Source: a virus
Length of the DNA stretch: 44,242 bases
Direction: 5' to 3' (one strand)
IMG/VR virus record: IMGVR_UViG_3300048912_000251
Span: 1-44,242 of that record
In this document: positions 21,786 to 29,224 of the stretch, piece after piece
Layout: every line of letters starts with the position of its first letter
Numbering within the stretch: the stretch's first letter is position 1
Position numbers and translations under genes: made by a program
Notes under the pieces: model-generated
What the model saw: only the letters and a program-made list of their open reading frames with translations
Databases searched by the model: none
What the model was told of the DNA's origin: nothing

Positions 21786-22342
21786 ACCGTTGGGACGAGA
21801 TCTATGCCAGCGCCCTGGACTGCGTCGGCGCGACCGGCCCGGGCGACGCCGAGGGCCGCCGCCGCGCCGCCGACCTGATCAAGCTGATCGGCCTCATGGT
21901 CAACGGTGTCGGCAATGCAGCGGCCTCGCACGGCGAGTGCATGCAGTGTTTCGCGCGGCACGCCGTCGACTGCACGTCCGGCCCGAGTGCGGCCGGTTCC
22001 ACCCTCTCGGCCTGCGGCGACTACGGCCTGTACAACGGCTACCACATGGACACCTGCACGGTGCCGGACCGGGACGGCATGGTCGCGTGCGGGATGCCCA
22101 GCTTCGCCCCGAACACCCTGGGTGGTGAGCACTGCCGGTTGCAGCCGGGCCATCTGGCCACGACCCGCCACCAGGACGGCACCGCGTCGTGGCCGGACCG
22201 GTTCATCAACCCGACCGACCACGAGTTCTGTCCGACCTTCGACGGCACAGCCGGGCACCGCGCCCGCTGGGTCGAGAGCCGGGTGTGCCGCATCTGCGGG
22301 CGCAAGAAGCCGATGGCACCCAAGGCGCAGGTGGGCTCGTGA
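21782..22342 (+). CDS. Early protein with Cys/His clusters
   Basis: A 186-aa protein from GTG 21782 in a GTGA overlap. Helical N-terminal 40 residues; then ECMQCFARHAVDC, EHCRLQPGHLATTRHQDG and CRICGRKKP near the C-terminus, suggesting two or three zinc sites. EHCRLQPGHxxxxH is a recurring pattern in actinophage small proteins. Function unknown. Confidence 0.55.
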   Translation: MNRWDEIYASALDCVGATGPGDAEGRRRAADLIKLIGLMVNGVGNAAASHGECMQCFARHAVDCTSGPSAAGSTLSACGDYGLYNGYHMDTCTVPDRDGMVACGMPSFAPNTLGGEHCRLQPGHLATTRHQDGTASWPDRFINPTDHEFCPTFDGTAGHRARWVESRVCRICGRKKPMAPKAQVGS

Positions 22343-22647
22343 AGGGCACCCGTTGCCAGCGCTGCGGCGGGTCCGGCATCGACCCCGAGGACAGCTCACC
22401 CGGCTCGATCTGGGGCGACTACCCCGAGCCGCCTGCGCTGGAACCGTGCCGCGACTGCCAGTTTCCGCTGCGCGTGATGTGCACCTGCGGCTCGAAGAAC
22501 ATCGGCATCGCCTTCGTCCTGGACGTAGACCCCGGCTGTCCGTTGCACGGGGTGCCTTGCGTCGTCCTGCTGGACGGTCAGGGGCCGTCCTGCGACTGGG
22601 ACCCGGACTGCCCCGACTGCGCCAGCAGGGCGGCGAGCGGTGGCTGA
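22339..22647 (+). CDS. Multi-CxxC early protein
   Basis: A 102-aa protein from GTG 22339 (GTGA overlap). Contains CQRCGGSG, CRDC, CTCG, CPLHGVPC and CPDC, a DnaJ-like or zinc-ribbon composition. Third gene of the coupled early set. No specific family. Confidence 0.55.
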   Translation: MKGTRCQRCGGSGIDPEDSSPGSIWGDYPEPPALEPCRDCQFPLRVMCTCGSKNIGIAFVLDVDPGCPLHGVPCVVLLDGQGPSCDWDPDCPDCASRAASGG

Positions 22648-22843
22648 GCCGACCGGCATCCGGTGGGTACACCTGCTGCTGGCCGAGGCGGACGCGTACT
22701 TGCGCCACCCGGCCAGTGCGGCACCCGCTTTCCCGGCACCGGTGGACCGATACGCGGTTGTGCCTGTATTCGTACGGCGCCGTCTGCCCGCTGCACGGGT
22801 GAGTTTCAGCCACTGGGTTGCACCCTGGGATACGATGTCGTAG
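22640..22843 (+). CDS. Unknown small protein, possibly decayed
   Basis: A 67-aa reading frame from GTG 22640, overlapping the previous gene. The first half (IRWVHLLLAEADAYLRHPAS) looks protein-like. The second half becomes Arg/Val-rich, while another frame there reads CLYSYGAVCPLHG before a stop at 22802, so an old frameshift is possible. Its end overlaps promoter 22820. Confidence 0.35.
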   Translation: MAEPTGIRWVHLLLAEADAYLRHPASAAPAFPAPVDRYAVVPVFVRRRLPAARVSFSHWVAPWDTMS

Positions 22844-22848
22844 CGTTG
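22820..22848 (+). promoter_or_regulatory. Promoter for the micro-ORF
   Basis: -35 TTGCAC (22820-22825), 17-nt spacer, -10 TAGCGT (22843-22848), with GGAAGGAACC about 20 nt further on. Confidence 0.65.
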
Positions 22849-22879
22849 GCGGTGCAACCACCGACCGGAAGGAACCGCC

Positions 22880-22957
22880 ATGTCCGACTGGGACGACAAC
22901 AAGCCCGTGATCCCGAAGATCCCTAACCCGCGCTCGCCGTCCGGCTTCATCGCCTGA
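22880..22957 (+). CDS. 25-aa microprotein
   Basis: ATG 22880 preceded by GGAAGGA and a matched promoter. The peptide is acidic at the start (MSDWDDNKP) and proline-rich, ending SGFIA. It is the only coding content between promoter 22820 and the terminator at 22971, so it is expressed alone. Either a real microprotein or a leader peptide; function unknown. Confidence 0.5.
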   Translation: MSDWDDNKPVIPKIPNPRSPSGFIA

Positions 22958-22970
22958 CCCCACACCATCT

Positions 22971-23046
22971 GCACCCCGGTTGCTTCGGCGACCGGGGTGC
23001 TTTCGTTCCTGTTCCGGTTGCTGTTACCTACTGGGTCGGGTAGAGT
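22971..23046 (+). promoter_or_regulatory. Terminator-promoter cassette before the helicase
   Basis: Hairpin GCACCCCGGT ... ACCGGGGTGC (22971-23000) with a UUCG-type loop, then -35 TTGCTG (23018-23023), 17-nt spacer, -10 TAGAGT (23041-23046) and the leader ACAACCGCGAAAGGAA. Confidence 0.75.
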
Positions 23047-23074
23047 GTCACTAACAACCGCGAAAGGAACTGCT

Positions 23075-25987
23075 GTGGGATTCAACCTGCGCGACTACCA
23101 GAGCGAGGCGCTGGCCGCCGTTCAGGCGAGCTGGGCCGAGGGGATCAACCGGCCGGTGGTCGTTCTGCCGACCGGATGCCACCGTGCCGGACAGCGCGTT
23201 CTCATGCACGACGGCAGCTTCAAGACCGTTGAGGACGTGGTGGTCGGTGACCGCCTCATGGGCCCCGACAGCTCGCCCCGGACGGTGCTGCGACTGTGCC
23301 GGGGAACGGGCGCCATGCACACCGTGCGGCCCGTCAAGGGCGAGCCCTGGACAGTCAACGGTGACCACGTGCTGTCCCTTGTCAGCACGAACCAGGGTGG
23401 CCGGTTCCCGTCGCAACAGGGCGGGGTGCTGGTCGACGTGACCGTGGACCAGTGGTCGGGGTGGGCCCGGTACCGCAAGCACGTCCACAAGCTGTTCCGG
23501 GTGAGCGTCGATTTCCCCAAGCGCGAAGAGCCGGTTCTCGATCCGTACATGGCCGGAATCATCCTCGGCGACGGTTCGACCAGTAAGCCGTACCAGGTGG
23601 CTGTGACGACCATCGATCCCGAGATCGAGAACGCCGTGGCGCAGTTGGCCGCTTCGTACGGCCTGTCGGTCCGGCGTGACGGGCGGGGGGACATCACCCA
23701 CCACATCAAGAGCGATGTGCGGACCGGTCGTCGCGGGGGTTCGAACCCGGTCGTGACCGAGCTGAAGCGGCTCGGACTGCTGCCGATCGCGTGTGCGGAC
23801 AAGTTCGTCCCCGACGTGTACAAGCTGGGAAGCCGGGAAGTGCGCCTTGCCGTTCTCGCGGGTCTGCTCGACAGCGACGGCCATCACGACGGGCGGGGCG
23901 GCTTCGAGTTCGCCAGCAAGGGCGCTCGGCTCGCTGCCGACGTGGCGTTCATCGCGCGCAGCCTCGGCCTGGCGGCCACGGTGTCGGCCCGTCCTTCCGG
24001 CCCGGCGGCCGGTCACAGCCGGGTCAAGATCAGCGGGGACACCGACATGGTTCCGACCCGTGTCGCGCGCAAGCGGGCCCCGGCTCGCAAGCAGATCAAG
24101 GACGTTCTGCGTACCGGGTTCACGATCGGGCCGACCGGGACGGTCGAGCCGTTCTACGGCTTCACCCTGGACGGTGACCACCGGTACCTGCTGGACGACT
24201 TCACGGTGACCCACAACAGCGGGAAGACGGTCTGCTTCAGCGCGCTGATCGCGTCCCGAATCGAGCAGCTTCGCAAGGACGGCCTTCGGGTGCTGGTGCT
24301 GGCCCACCGGGAAGAGCTGCTGGACCAGGCTGAGGCGAAAATCAAGGCCATGTGCCCCGGTATCTGGACGGCCGTCGTCAAGGGCGCACGCGGGGCCGAC
24401 AAGCACCGCTTCGCCGATGTGGTCGTGGCCAGCGTCCAGACGCTCGCGCGACCGGCCCGACGCGCGAGCGTCGATCGCATCGGCATGGTCATCGTGGACG
24501 AGTGCCACCGCTACGCCAGCCGCACCTATCGCGAGGTTCTGACGCACTATGGCTGCATGGACGAGCGGGTGGTTCCGACGGTCGGCTTCACGGCGACGCT
24601 GACCCGGATGGACGGCGGCCTGCCGGACGTGTGGCAGTCGGTCGCCTACCAGAAGAAAATCCATTGGATGATCAAGCAGGGGTACCTCGTACCGCCGGTC
24701 GCCAAGTCGATCGAGGTTCCCGGCCTCAACCTGGCCACGACCCGGGTGACGGGTGGTGACCTGAACGCGAAGGACGTGGCCGCCGCCCTGGAAGACTCGG
24801 CGGCCTTCACGGCGATCGCCGAGGCATGGTGCGCCGAAGCGAGCGAGCGGCCGACGATCGTGTTCATGCCCGACGTACACACCGCGCAGATGACCGCCGA
24901 AGCCTTCCGGGCCGTCTGTGGCGCCTCGGTAGAAGTCGTGACGGGCTCGACCCCGACGACCGAGCGGCGGGCCGCCTACACCCGCTTCGCGTCCGGTGAA
25001 ACCCGCATCCTGGTCTCGTGCATGGTCCTCACCGAGGGCTTCGACGCGCCGCACACGAGCTGCGTGGTCATCGGCCGCCCGACCCTCAACCCCGGCTTGT
25101 ACATTCAGATGGTGGGCCGGGGCCTGCGGCTCGACCCCGCCTCGGGCAAGACCGACTGCCTGGTCCTGGACATCGCGGGCGCCTCGCTGAAGCACAATCT
25201 GGCCGGGGTGAACGACCTCGAATCGGATTGCTCGGGCCGGTGTGACTGCAACTGCCTGAGCTGCGGCTGCTCGGACCGCTGCAAGTGCGGCATCAGGCAG
25301 TGCGGGTGCCGCTGCGTCGAGCAGCACGAGGCGCCGTCGAAGCTGTGCCGGTGCGCCGGGTCGGACGACTGCTCGTGCGGCTGCCCGGGCGACACGGACG
25401 GGACCGGCTTGGACGGCTGCGTGTGCTCGGGCAACGACGCCTGCGAGTGCCGTGGTGAGGGCCCCCAGCTTGAGGTGAAGGACGTCGACGTAGCGGTCCT
25501 GAAGACACTGACCGAGGTGGACATCCTCGGCGCCGAGCTGAAGGGCTCGCCGTTTCAGTGGCTCACCACGACCGCAGGCATCCGTTTCCTCGCGGTGGGC
25601 AACGACGCCCACGCCTTTCTGTTGCCCGCACCGGGCGGCGGTGGCTACTTCCAGGGTCTGGTGGAAGGCAGCGGCCGCAACGCGGACGTGCGACGTCTGG
25701 ACGGCGGTGCGACGGAAGCTGCGACGGCCGTTGCGGCTATTGAGGCGTACGCCGAGTCGACCGGCTACAGCTACAACAACCCGAAGGCGTCGTGGCGGCG
25801 GGGCGCTGCCAGTACCGGTCAGCTCGGCCTGCTGCGCTCGCTGGGTGCGCAGCAGGTGAACCCGGACGGCAGGCCGCTGTCGAAGGGCCAGGCGTCCGAC
25901 GCCATCGCCGTCGCCAAGGTGTCACGGCAGCTCGACCACCGTTTCGGCAAGTACGTCGCAGGTGCGACGGACAGCCCGCGAGTGTGA
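23075..25987 (+). CDS. SF2 DEAD-like helicase interrupted by an intein
   Basis: 970 codons from GTG 23075 behind GAAAGGAA. The helicase begins NLRDYQSEAL (Q-motif region). The Walker A motif PTG/SGKT is split by the intein (residues 35-381). After splicing a helicase of about 623 aa remains, with VIVDECHRY (DECH box, near 474), GFTATLTRMDG (motif III) and QMVGRGLRLD (motif VI, near 679). Residues about 717-795 are an extraordinary Cys-rich insert with 20 cysteines in CxC/CxxC spacing, probably several zinc or Fe-S sites. A C-terminal helical domain follows. Early replication or recombination helicase. Confidence 0.9.
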   Translation: MGFNLRDYQSEALAAVQASWAEGINRPVVVLPTGCHRAGQRVLMHDGSFKTVEDVVVGDRLMGPDSSPRTVLRLCRGTGAMHTVRPVKGEPWTVNGDHVLSLVSTNQGGRFPSQQGGVLVDVTVDQWSGWARYRKHVHKLFRVSVDFPKREEPVLDPYMAGIILGDGSTSKPYQVAVTTIDPEIENAVAQLAASYGLSVRRDGRGDITHHIKSDVRTGRRGGSNPVVTELKRLGLLPIACADKFVPDVYKLGSREVRLAVLAGLLDSDGHHDGRGGFEFASKGARLAADVAFIARSLGLAATVSARPSGPAAGHSRVKISGDTDMVPTRVARKRAPARKQIKDVLRTGFTIGPTGTVEPFYGFTLDGDHRYLLDDFTVTHNSGKTVCFSALIASRIEQLRKDGLRVLVLAHREELLDQAEAKIKAMCPGIWTAVVKGARGADKHRFADVVVASVQTLARPARRASVDRIGMVIVDECHRYASRTYREVLTHYGCMDERVVPTVGFTATLTRMDGGLPDVWQSVAYQKKIHWMIKQGYLVPPVAKSIEVPGLNLATTRVTGGDLNAKDVAAALEDSAAFTAIAEAWCAEASERPTIVFMPDVHTAQMTAEAFRAVCGASVEVVTGSTPTTERRAAYTRFASGETRILVSCMVLTEGFDAPHTSCVVIGRPTLNPGLYIQMVGRGLRLDPASGKTDCLVLDIAGASLKHNLAGVNDLESDCSGRCDCNCLSCGCSDRCKCGIRQCGCRCVEQHEAPSKLCRCAGSDDCSCGCPGDTDGTGLDGCVCSGNDACECRGEGPQLEVKDVDVAVLKTLTEVDILGAELKGSPFQWLTTTAGIRFLAVGNDAHAFLLPAPGGGGYFQGLVEGSGRNADVRRLDGGATEAATAVAAIEAYAESTGYSYNNPKASWRRGAASTGQLGLLRSLGAQQVNPDGRPLSKGQASDAIAVAKVSRQLDHRFGKYVAGATDSPRV
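23177..24217 (+). other. Intein with LAGLIDADG-type endonuclease
   Basis: 347 aa in frame inside the helicase. The N-terminal splice block starts with Cys (CHRAGQRVLMHDGSFKTVED, then VVVGDRL), block B has NGDHVL, the C-terminal block YLLDDFTVTHN ends His-Asn, and the +1 extein residue is Ser. Two LAGLIDADG-like helices are visible (MAGIILGDGS and LAVLAGLLDSDG). Insertion in the P-loop makes helicase activity depend on splicing. Confidence 0.92.
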
Positions 25988-25999
25988 TGTACGCATCAA

Positions 26000-26037
26000 A
26001 GAGAGGGCTTGCTTCGGCAGGCCCTCTCTGTCATGCT
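26000..26037 (+). promoter_or_regulatory. Terminator-promoter cassette
   Basis: 13-bp hairpin with a TTCG loop (26000-26029, one G-U). The -35-like TTGCTT (26009-26014) lies in its 5' arm and loop, with -10 CATGCT at 26032-26037 (17-nt spacing). The leader GCAACCAACCGAGAGGA follows. Confidence 0.6.
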
Positions 26038-26067
26038 GGTGTTGCAACCAACCGAGAGGATGGCAAC

Positions 26068-26250
26068 ATGAACGAGAACCACTATCGGATCGAGACCACC
26101 GTCCCGGGTCGGTCCGTCGAGGTGAGGGAACTTCCCGCAGGGACCACCGAATCCGAGGCCAAGAGTGCGGCACGCACCGCCGACGCCATGGGTCGAGGCC
26201 GTGGGGCCGTCGTCGTCCTTCGGCGCAACCGGACGGCGGCGGACCGGTGA
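26068..26250 (+). CDS. Unknown 60-aa protein
   Basis: ATG 26068 behind GAGAGGA. Short beta-helix pattern (YRIETTVPGRSVEVREL) with a basic C-terminus. Coupled by a 4-nt overlap to the membrane protein gene. Function unknown. Confidence 0.5.
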   Translation: MNENHYRIETTVPGRSVEVRELPAGTTESEAKSAARTADAMGRGRGAVVVLRRNRTAADR

Positions 26251-26678
26251 GCACCAGCCAGGCGGCCCGAGCCGCTGTCGCCTACGCCGCGCTGCGCACT
26301 GCCGCGCACGTCGCAGACCACTGGTTCCAGACGGGCCACCAGGCCATGCACAAGGCGGATCCCGGTGTGGCGGGCCACCGGGCCATGGCGGGGCACATCG
26401 CCTCGTACGCGGGCGCTCAGGCCGTTGCCCTGGTGGTCGCCAACCACCTGTTGGACGCCGGGCTGAAGCCGCGCGGGATCACCGCCGCTGTGGCCTTCAG
26501 TGCCGCCACCCACTGGTTCATCGACCGGCGGTGGCCGGTGCGCAAGTTGGCCGAGGCCATGGACAAGCAGAACTTCCACGACCTCGGCGGCCCGCTCGGT
26601 GGCTCTTACATCTTGGATCAGGCAGCACACCACCTGATGGAAGCTGCTGCGGCTGTGGCGGCCGCTCGGACGAGCTGA
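26247..26678 (+). CDS. DUF3307-like membrane protein
   Basis: A 143-aa protein from GTG 26247. Several hydrophobic helices contain conserved His/Asp: HVADHWFQTGHQAMHK, HIASYAGAQAVALVVANHLL and ATHWFIDRRWPVRKLAEAM, the pattern of DUF3307-type integral membrane proteins often found on Streptomyces phages and plasmids. Molecular function is not known. Followed by the strong terminator at 26693. Confidence 0.6.
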   Translation: MSTSQAARAAVAYAALRTAAHVADHWFQTGHQAMHKADPGVAGHRAMAGHIASYAGAQAVALVVANHLLDAGLKPRGITAAVAFSAATHWFIDRRWPVRKLAEAMDKQNFHDLGGPLGGSYILDQAAHHLMEAAAAVAAARTS

Positions 26679-26692
26679 CCCCCGCACTTTCG

Positions 26693-26742
26693 CGTGAGCC
26701 TCGGGCGCTGTTGCACCCGAGGCTCACGTGTGCGAGTATGGT
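26693..26742 (+). promoter_or_regulatory. Terminator-promoter cassette
   Basis: 13-bp hairpin CGTGAGCCTCGGG/CCCGAGGCTCACG (26693-26728) with the -35 TTGCAC in its loop (26711-26716). The -10 is GAGTAT at 17 nt or TATGGT at 20 nt. Confidence 0.6.
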
Positions 26743-26777
26743 CATGAGAAGCAACTACGTCCAGAATGGAACGGATG

Positions 26778-27395
26778 ATGACGAAGGAAGCGAAGGTGCG
26801 GGCACCTGACGAGAATGCCCCTTCCCCGGCCGACGAAGCGACCGCTCGGGCCACTCTGTGGTTCGTGCGCAGCCGATTCGAGGCCGCCGTGTCGGCCTCG
26901 AACAAGGCCACGGGCCGTCTGCGCGCCACGATCATGAGCATGCGCACCACCGGCATTCTGACGGTGGACGAGATGGCGCAGGCCGTCGGCCGCGACCGCA
27001 ACTACATCGACACCATGTGGTCCACCTTCGGCGGGACGAAGCGCTACGCCGACGGCCGGGTTCACCAGACCCGGGTCGCCCCGGCCGAGGCGTCCGAGGC
27101 CCGTCGTGCCGAGGCTCGCAAGACGCTCAAGCGGCTGGGGTCGGCGCAGCAGAAGACTGCCGCATCGGTCAACGACATGCGGGCCGAGCGCAACCGGGTG
27201 ATCGCCATCACCTACGGCTCGAAGGTGCTCGGCCCCTCGGCGATCGCCTCGGCGGTCGGCGTGGACCGCAACCACGTATTGCGCATCGCGCGCAAACACG
27301 GCGTCAAGCCCATGCACCGCGCCGTGACCCGGAACCAGTACTCGGCTGCGCCGGACCAGAACTCGGCTGCGGCTGTCCCGGCGGACGCGGCATGA
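26778..27395 (+). CDS. DNA-binding protein with two HTH motifs
   Basis: About 205 aa from ATG 26778 (ATG 26775 and 26766 also in frame; GGAACGG supports the later ones). Two similar helix-turn-helix units: TVDEMAQAVGRDRNYIDTMW near residue 55 and GPSAIASAVGVDRNHVLRIA near 155, the second followed by a basic stretch. The unit repeat suggests it binds direct repeats or two half-sites. Coupled to the RuvC-like gene by an ATGA overlap, so perhaps a replication or transcription regulator. Confidence 0.6.
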   Translation: MTKEAKVRAPDENAPSPADEATARATLWFVRSRFEAAVSASNKATGRLRATIMSMRTTGILTVDEMAQAVGRDRNYIDTMWSTFGGTKRYADGRVHQTRVAPAEASEARRAEARKTLKRLGSAQQKTAASVNDMRAERNRVIAITYGSKVLGPSAIASAVGVDRNHVLRIARKHGVKPMHRAVTRNQYSAAPDQNSAAAVPADAA

Positions 27396-27970
27396 GCAAC
27401 GTGCGGGTCGTCGGACTCGACCTGTCGCTGCGTTCGACCGGCATGAGCGACGGCCGCGAGACGAAGGTGTTCCGCACCGCCGAGACGATGCCGATCGAAC
27501 AGCGGCTCTACAGAATCGTTGACGAGTGCGTCCGCTTCGTTGACGGCCGCCCGATCGGACGGCCGAGCGACCGCCGCGCGTCCCTGGTGGTGATCGAAGG
27601 ATCTGCCTTCGGCGCCAAGGGCAACGCCCGCGAACAGCTCGCAGCTCTGCGCCTCGTGGTGCGGACCGAGCTGTGGTTCGCGGGCATCGCGTTTGCCGTG
27701 GTCTCGCCGAGCCGCCTGAAGGCGTACACAACGGGCGACGGCAAGGCGGACAAGACTGCCATGGTCCGGGCCGTGCTCGACCGGCACAAGCAGGACTTCA
27801 CCGGGGTGTACATCAAGGACGGCCGCTACGACATGGCGGACGCCTTCGCGCTGGCGGCGATGGGCTACCAGCACCTCGGCCACCCGTTGCTCACCTTCGG
27901 CGCGCCGAACCCCAAGCAGCCGAACCTGTTTGTCAACGACTGGACCACCGAACCCGAGAAGGGTGAGTAG
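27392..27970 (+). CDS. RuvC-like Holliday junction resolvase
   Basis: A 192-aa protein with an RNase H-type fold: VVGLDLSLRSTG near residue 10 (first catalytic Asp), LVVIEGSAFG near 67 (Glu) and YDMADAFALAAMG near 146 (terminal Asp pair). Phage RuvC relatives resolve branched replication and recombination intermediates before packaging. ATG overlaps the previous stop. Length is normal for the family. Confidence 0.8.
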   Translation: MSNVRVVGLDLSLRSTGMSDGRETKVFRTAETMPIEQRLYRIVDECVRFVDGRPIGRPSDRRASLVVIEGSAFGAKGNAREQLAALRLVVRTELWFAGIAFAVVSPSRLKAYTTGDGKADKTAMVRAVLDRHKQDFTGVYIKDGRYDMADAFALAAMGYQHLGHPLLTFGAPNPKQPNLFVNDWTTEPEKGE

Positions 27971-27972
27971 CC

Positions 27973-28176
27973 GTGCGCTTCGACTTGATCTTTTTCACCG
28001 CCTATGCCGTCGTCACTTGGCTGTTGTTGCGCTACGTCCTGGACGTCAACACCGCCGCTTCCGCGCTCGTGGCCGTTCTGGGCACCCTGCTGGGTGCCGT
28101 CCTCTCGGCCATCCTGGACCGCATCGTCCAGCGACGGGCCGCCCGCCGCAACCCCGAGGCCGGGGGCGAGAAGTGA
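27973..28176 (+). CDS. Small membrane protein
   Basis: A 67-aa protein from GTG 27973. Two hydrophobic helices (residues about 3-20 and 25-46), then a basic tail RRAARRN. Overlaps the next membrane gene by 4 nt. Function unknown. Confidence 0.55.
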   Translation: MRFDLIFFTAYAVVTWLLLRYVLDVNTAASALVAVLGTLLGAVLSAILDRIVQRRAARRNPEAGGEK

Positions 28177-28427
28177 CCGCCCGCGTCATGGCCGTGACCG
28201 GCTACCTGCTCGCCTGGGTCGTGGTCTTCCTGGGCTTCTTCCGCCCTGTTCCGATCGGCATGTCGGTGCTGGCCGTCTCGATCGTCTCGATCGGCACCGT
28301 GCTGGCCTTCGGCCAGGCGGCGCAGCGTCCTGCGACGCAGTGCCGTTGCGGCGTTCCGGGCACCGCCTCTATCCCGCACCCGGCGTCTCGCCTGCTGTCG
28401 CACCGGAAGGACGATGCGTCGCAGTAG
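28173..28427 (+). CDS. Small membrane protein
   Basis: An 84-aa protein from GTG 28173. Two transmembrane helices (about 8-24 and 28-48) followed by a polar C-terminus with CRC. Forms a pair with the preceding gene; a membrane stress, superinfection or conjugation-related role is conceivable but not shown. Confidence 0.55.
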   Translation: MTARVMAVTGYLLAWVVVFLGFFRPVPIGMSVLAVSIVSIGTVLAFGQAAQRPATQCRCGVPGTASIPHPASRLLSHRKDDASQ

Positions 28428-28445
28428 CCTCGTGACCAGCAGTTT

Positions 28446-28505
28446 CACCCCCGTAGCACTCGTTGCTGCGGGGGTGTTGCGTTGTAGCGCCACCTGCTGT
28501 AGTGT
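28446..28505 (+). promoter_or_regulatory. Terminator-promoter cassette
   Basis: 13-bp hairpin CACCCCCGTAGCA/TGCTGCGGGGGTG (28446-28476), then -35 TTGCGT (28477-28482), 17-nt spacer, -10 TAGTGT (28500-28505). Confidence 0.75.
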
Positions 28506-28543
28506 TGCTGATGCAAGGGATCAACTACAGAGAAGGAAAACCG

Positions 28544-28909
28544 ATGGACGTTCAGATCGACAGTGTGCAAGCCGTCGCCAACTGCCGGGTGTTGACCGAT
28601 ATCAGCGGGGTGCCGGACACGAAGGCATCGTACAGCGCCTTCACCTTCAGCCCGCAGTGGGTCTCGGTCGACTACTGGCAGAAAGAGCCGGGGGTGTGGG
28701 CAGCGCTGTCGGCCAAGGCAGGCGGCGGCCGGGTGCTCAAGCCGGGCAAGGACGGCGACCGACGCGTGAGCGAGTCGGTCGACGGCCGCGCTAGCTGGAA
28801 CAGCCACTCGCGGGACCTGGCCGACTGCGAGGACGTACCCGAGTGGGTCCGGTCCGTGGTGGCCCGGCTGCGCCCGACCGGTTCCGTCTTTCTTCCGGTG
28901 CGGCCCTGA
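28544..28909 (+). CDS. Unknown 121-aa protein
   Basis: ATG 28544 behind GAGAAGGAAAACC. Beta-rich N-terminus (FTFSPQWVSVDYWQ), acidic middle and a short C-terminal VFLPVRP. It precedes the HicA-like gene in the same transcript, where an antitoxin would be expected, but no HicB features are visible. Confidence 0.5.
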   Translation: MDVQIDSVQAVANCRVLTDISGVPDTKASYSAFTFSPQWVSVDYWQKEPGVWAALSAKAGGGRVLKPGKDGDRRVSESVDGRASWNSHSRDLADCEDVPEWVRSVVARLRPTGSVFLPVRP

Positions 28910-28932
28910 CGGGCGCGAGCTGGGCCAAGGAC

Positions 28933-29106
28933 ATGCGGGCCCTCATGCGCGAGACCGAGAAGCAGGGGGCCGAGGTCACCAGGGCGAAGGGTTCCCACTG
29001 GGTGGTGCGGGTCCCCGGCCGACGCCAGGTGGTCGCGTCGACATCGCCCGGCAACTCGCGCAGCGTCGCCAACACGCGGGCCGACCGCGACGACGCGTCG
29101 CGGTAG
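28933..29106 (+). CDS. HicA-like toxin/dsRBD-fold protein
   Basis: 57 aa from ATG 28933 (AAGGA just upstream); the frame is open back to GTG 28843, so a longer form is possible. It contains the HicA core: a helix (MRALMRETEKQGAEV) then TRAKGSHWVVRVPGRRQVV, including the catalytic-type GSH. HicA proteins cleave or bind mRNA. No HicB partner is next to it. Short solo HicA-like proteins are frequent in actinophages and may be non-toxic RNA binders. Confidence 0.5.
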   Translation: MRALMRETEKQGAEVTRAKGSHWVVRVPGRRQVVASTSPGNSRSVANTRADRDDASR

Positions 29107-29124
29107 CTGTCCCACCAGGTGTTT

Positions 29125-29205
29125 CACCCCCGCAGCACTCGTTGCTGCGGGGGTGTTGCATTGCAACCCTGGGTCAGGTAGGGTTCTTTCTGTCAGCAAG
29201 AAGCA
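29125..29205 (+). promoter_or_regulatory. Terminator-promoter cassette with shared leader
   Basis: 13-bp hairpin CACCCCCGCAGCA/TGCTGCGGGGGTG (29125-29155), -35 TTGCAT (29156-29161), 17-nt spacer, -10 TAGGGT (29179-29184), then the leader TTCTTTCTGTCAGCAAG, shared with 9589, 30177 and 44132. Confidence 0.85.
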
Positions 29206-29224
29206 ACGAACGAGAGGCAAGACC

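Noticed and set aside
23177-24217. Intein as a separate gene or a frameshifted insertion
   Set aside because: It is in frame without stops and has matching splice residues, so it belongs to the host gene.
23051-25612. An 853-aa open frame opposite the helicase gene
   Set aside because: A high-GC shadow frame: Arg/His/Ala/Gly/Val-rich, no motif, no ribosome site, and antisense to a gene with clear motifs.
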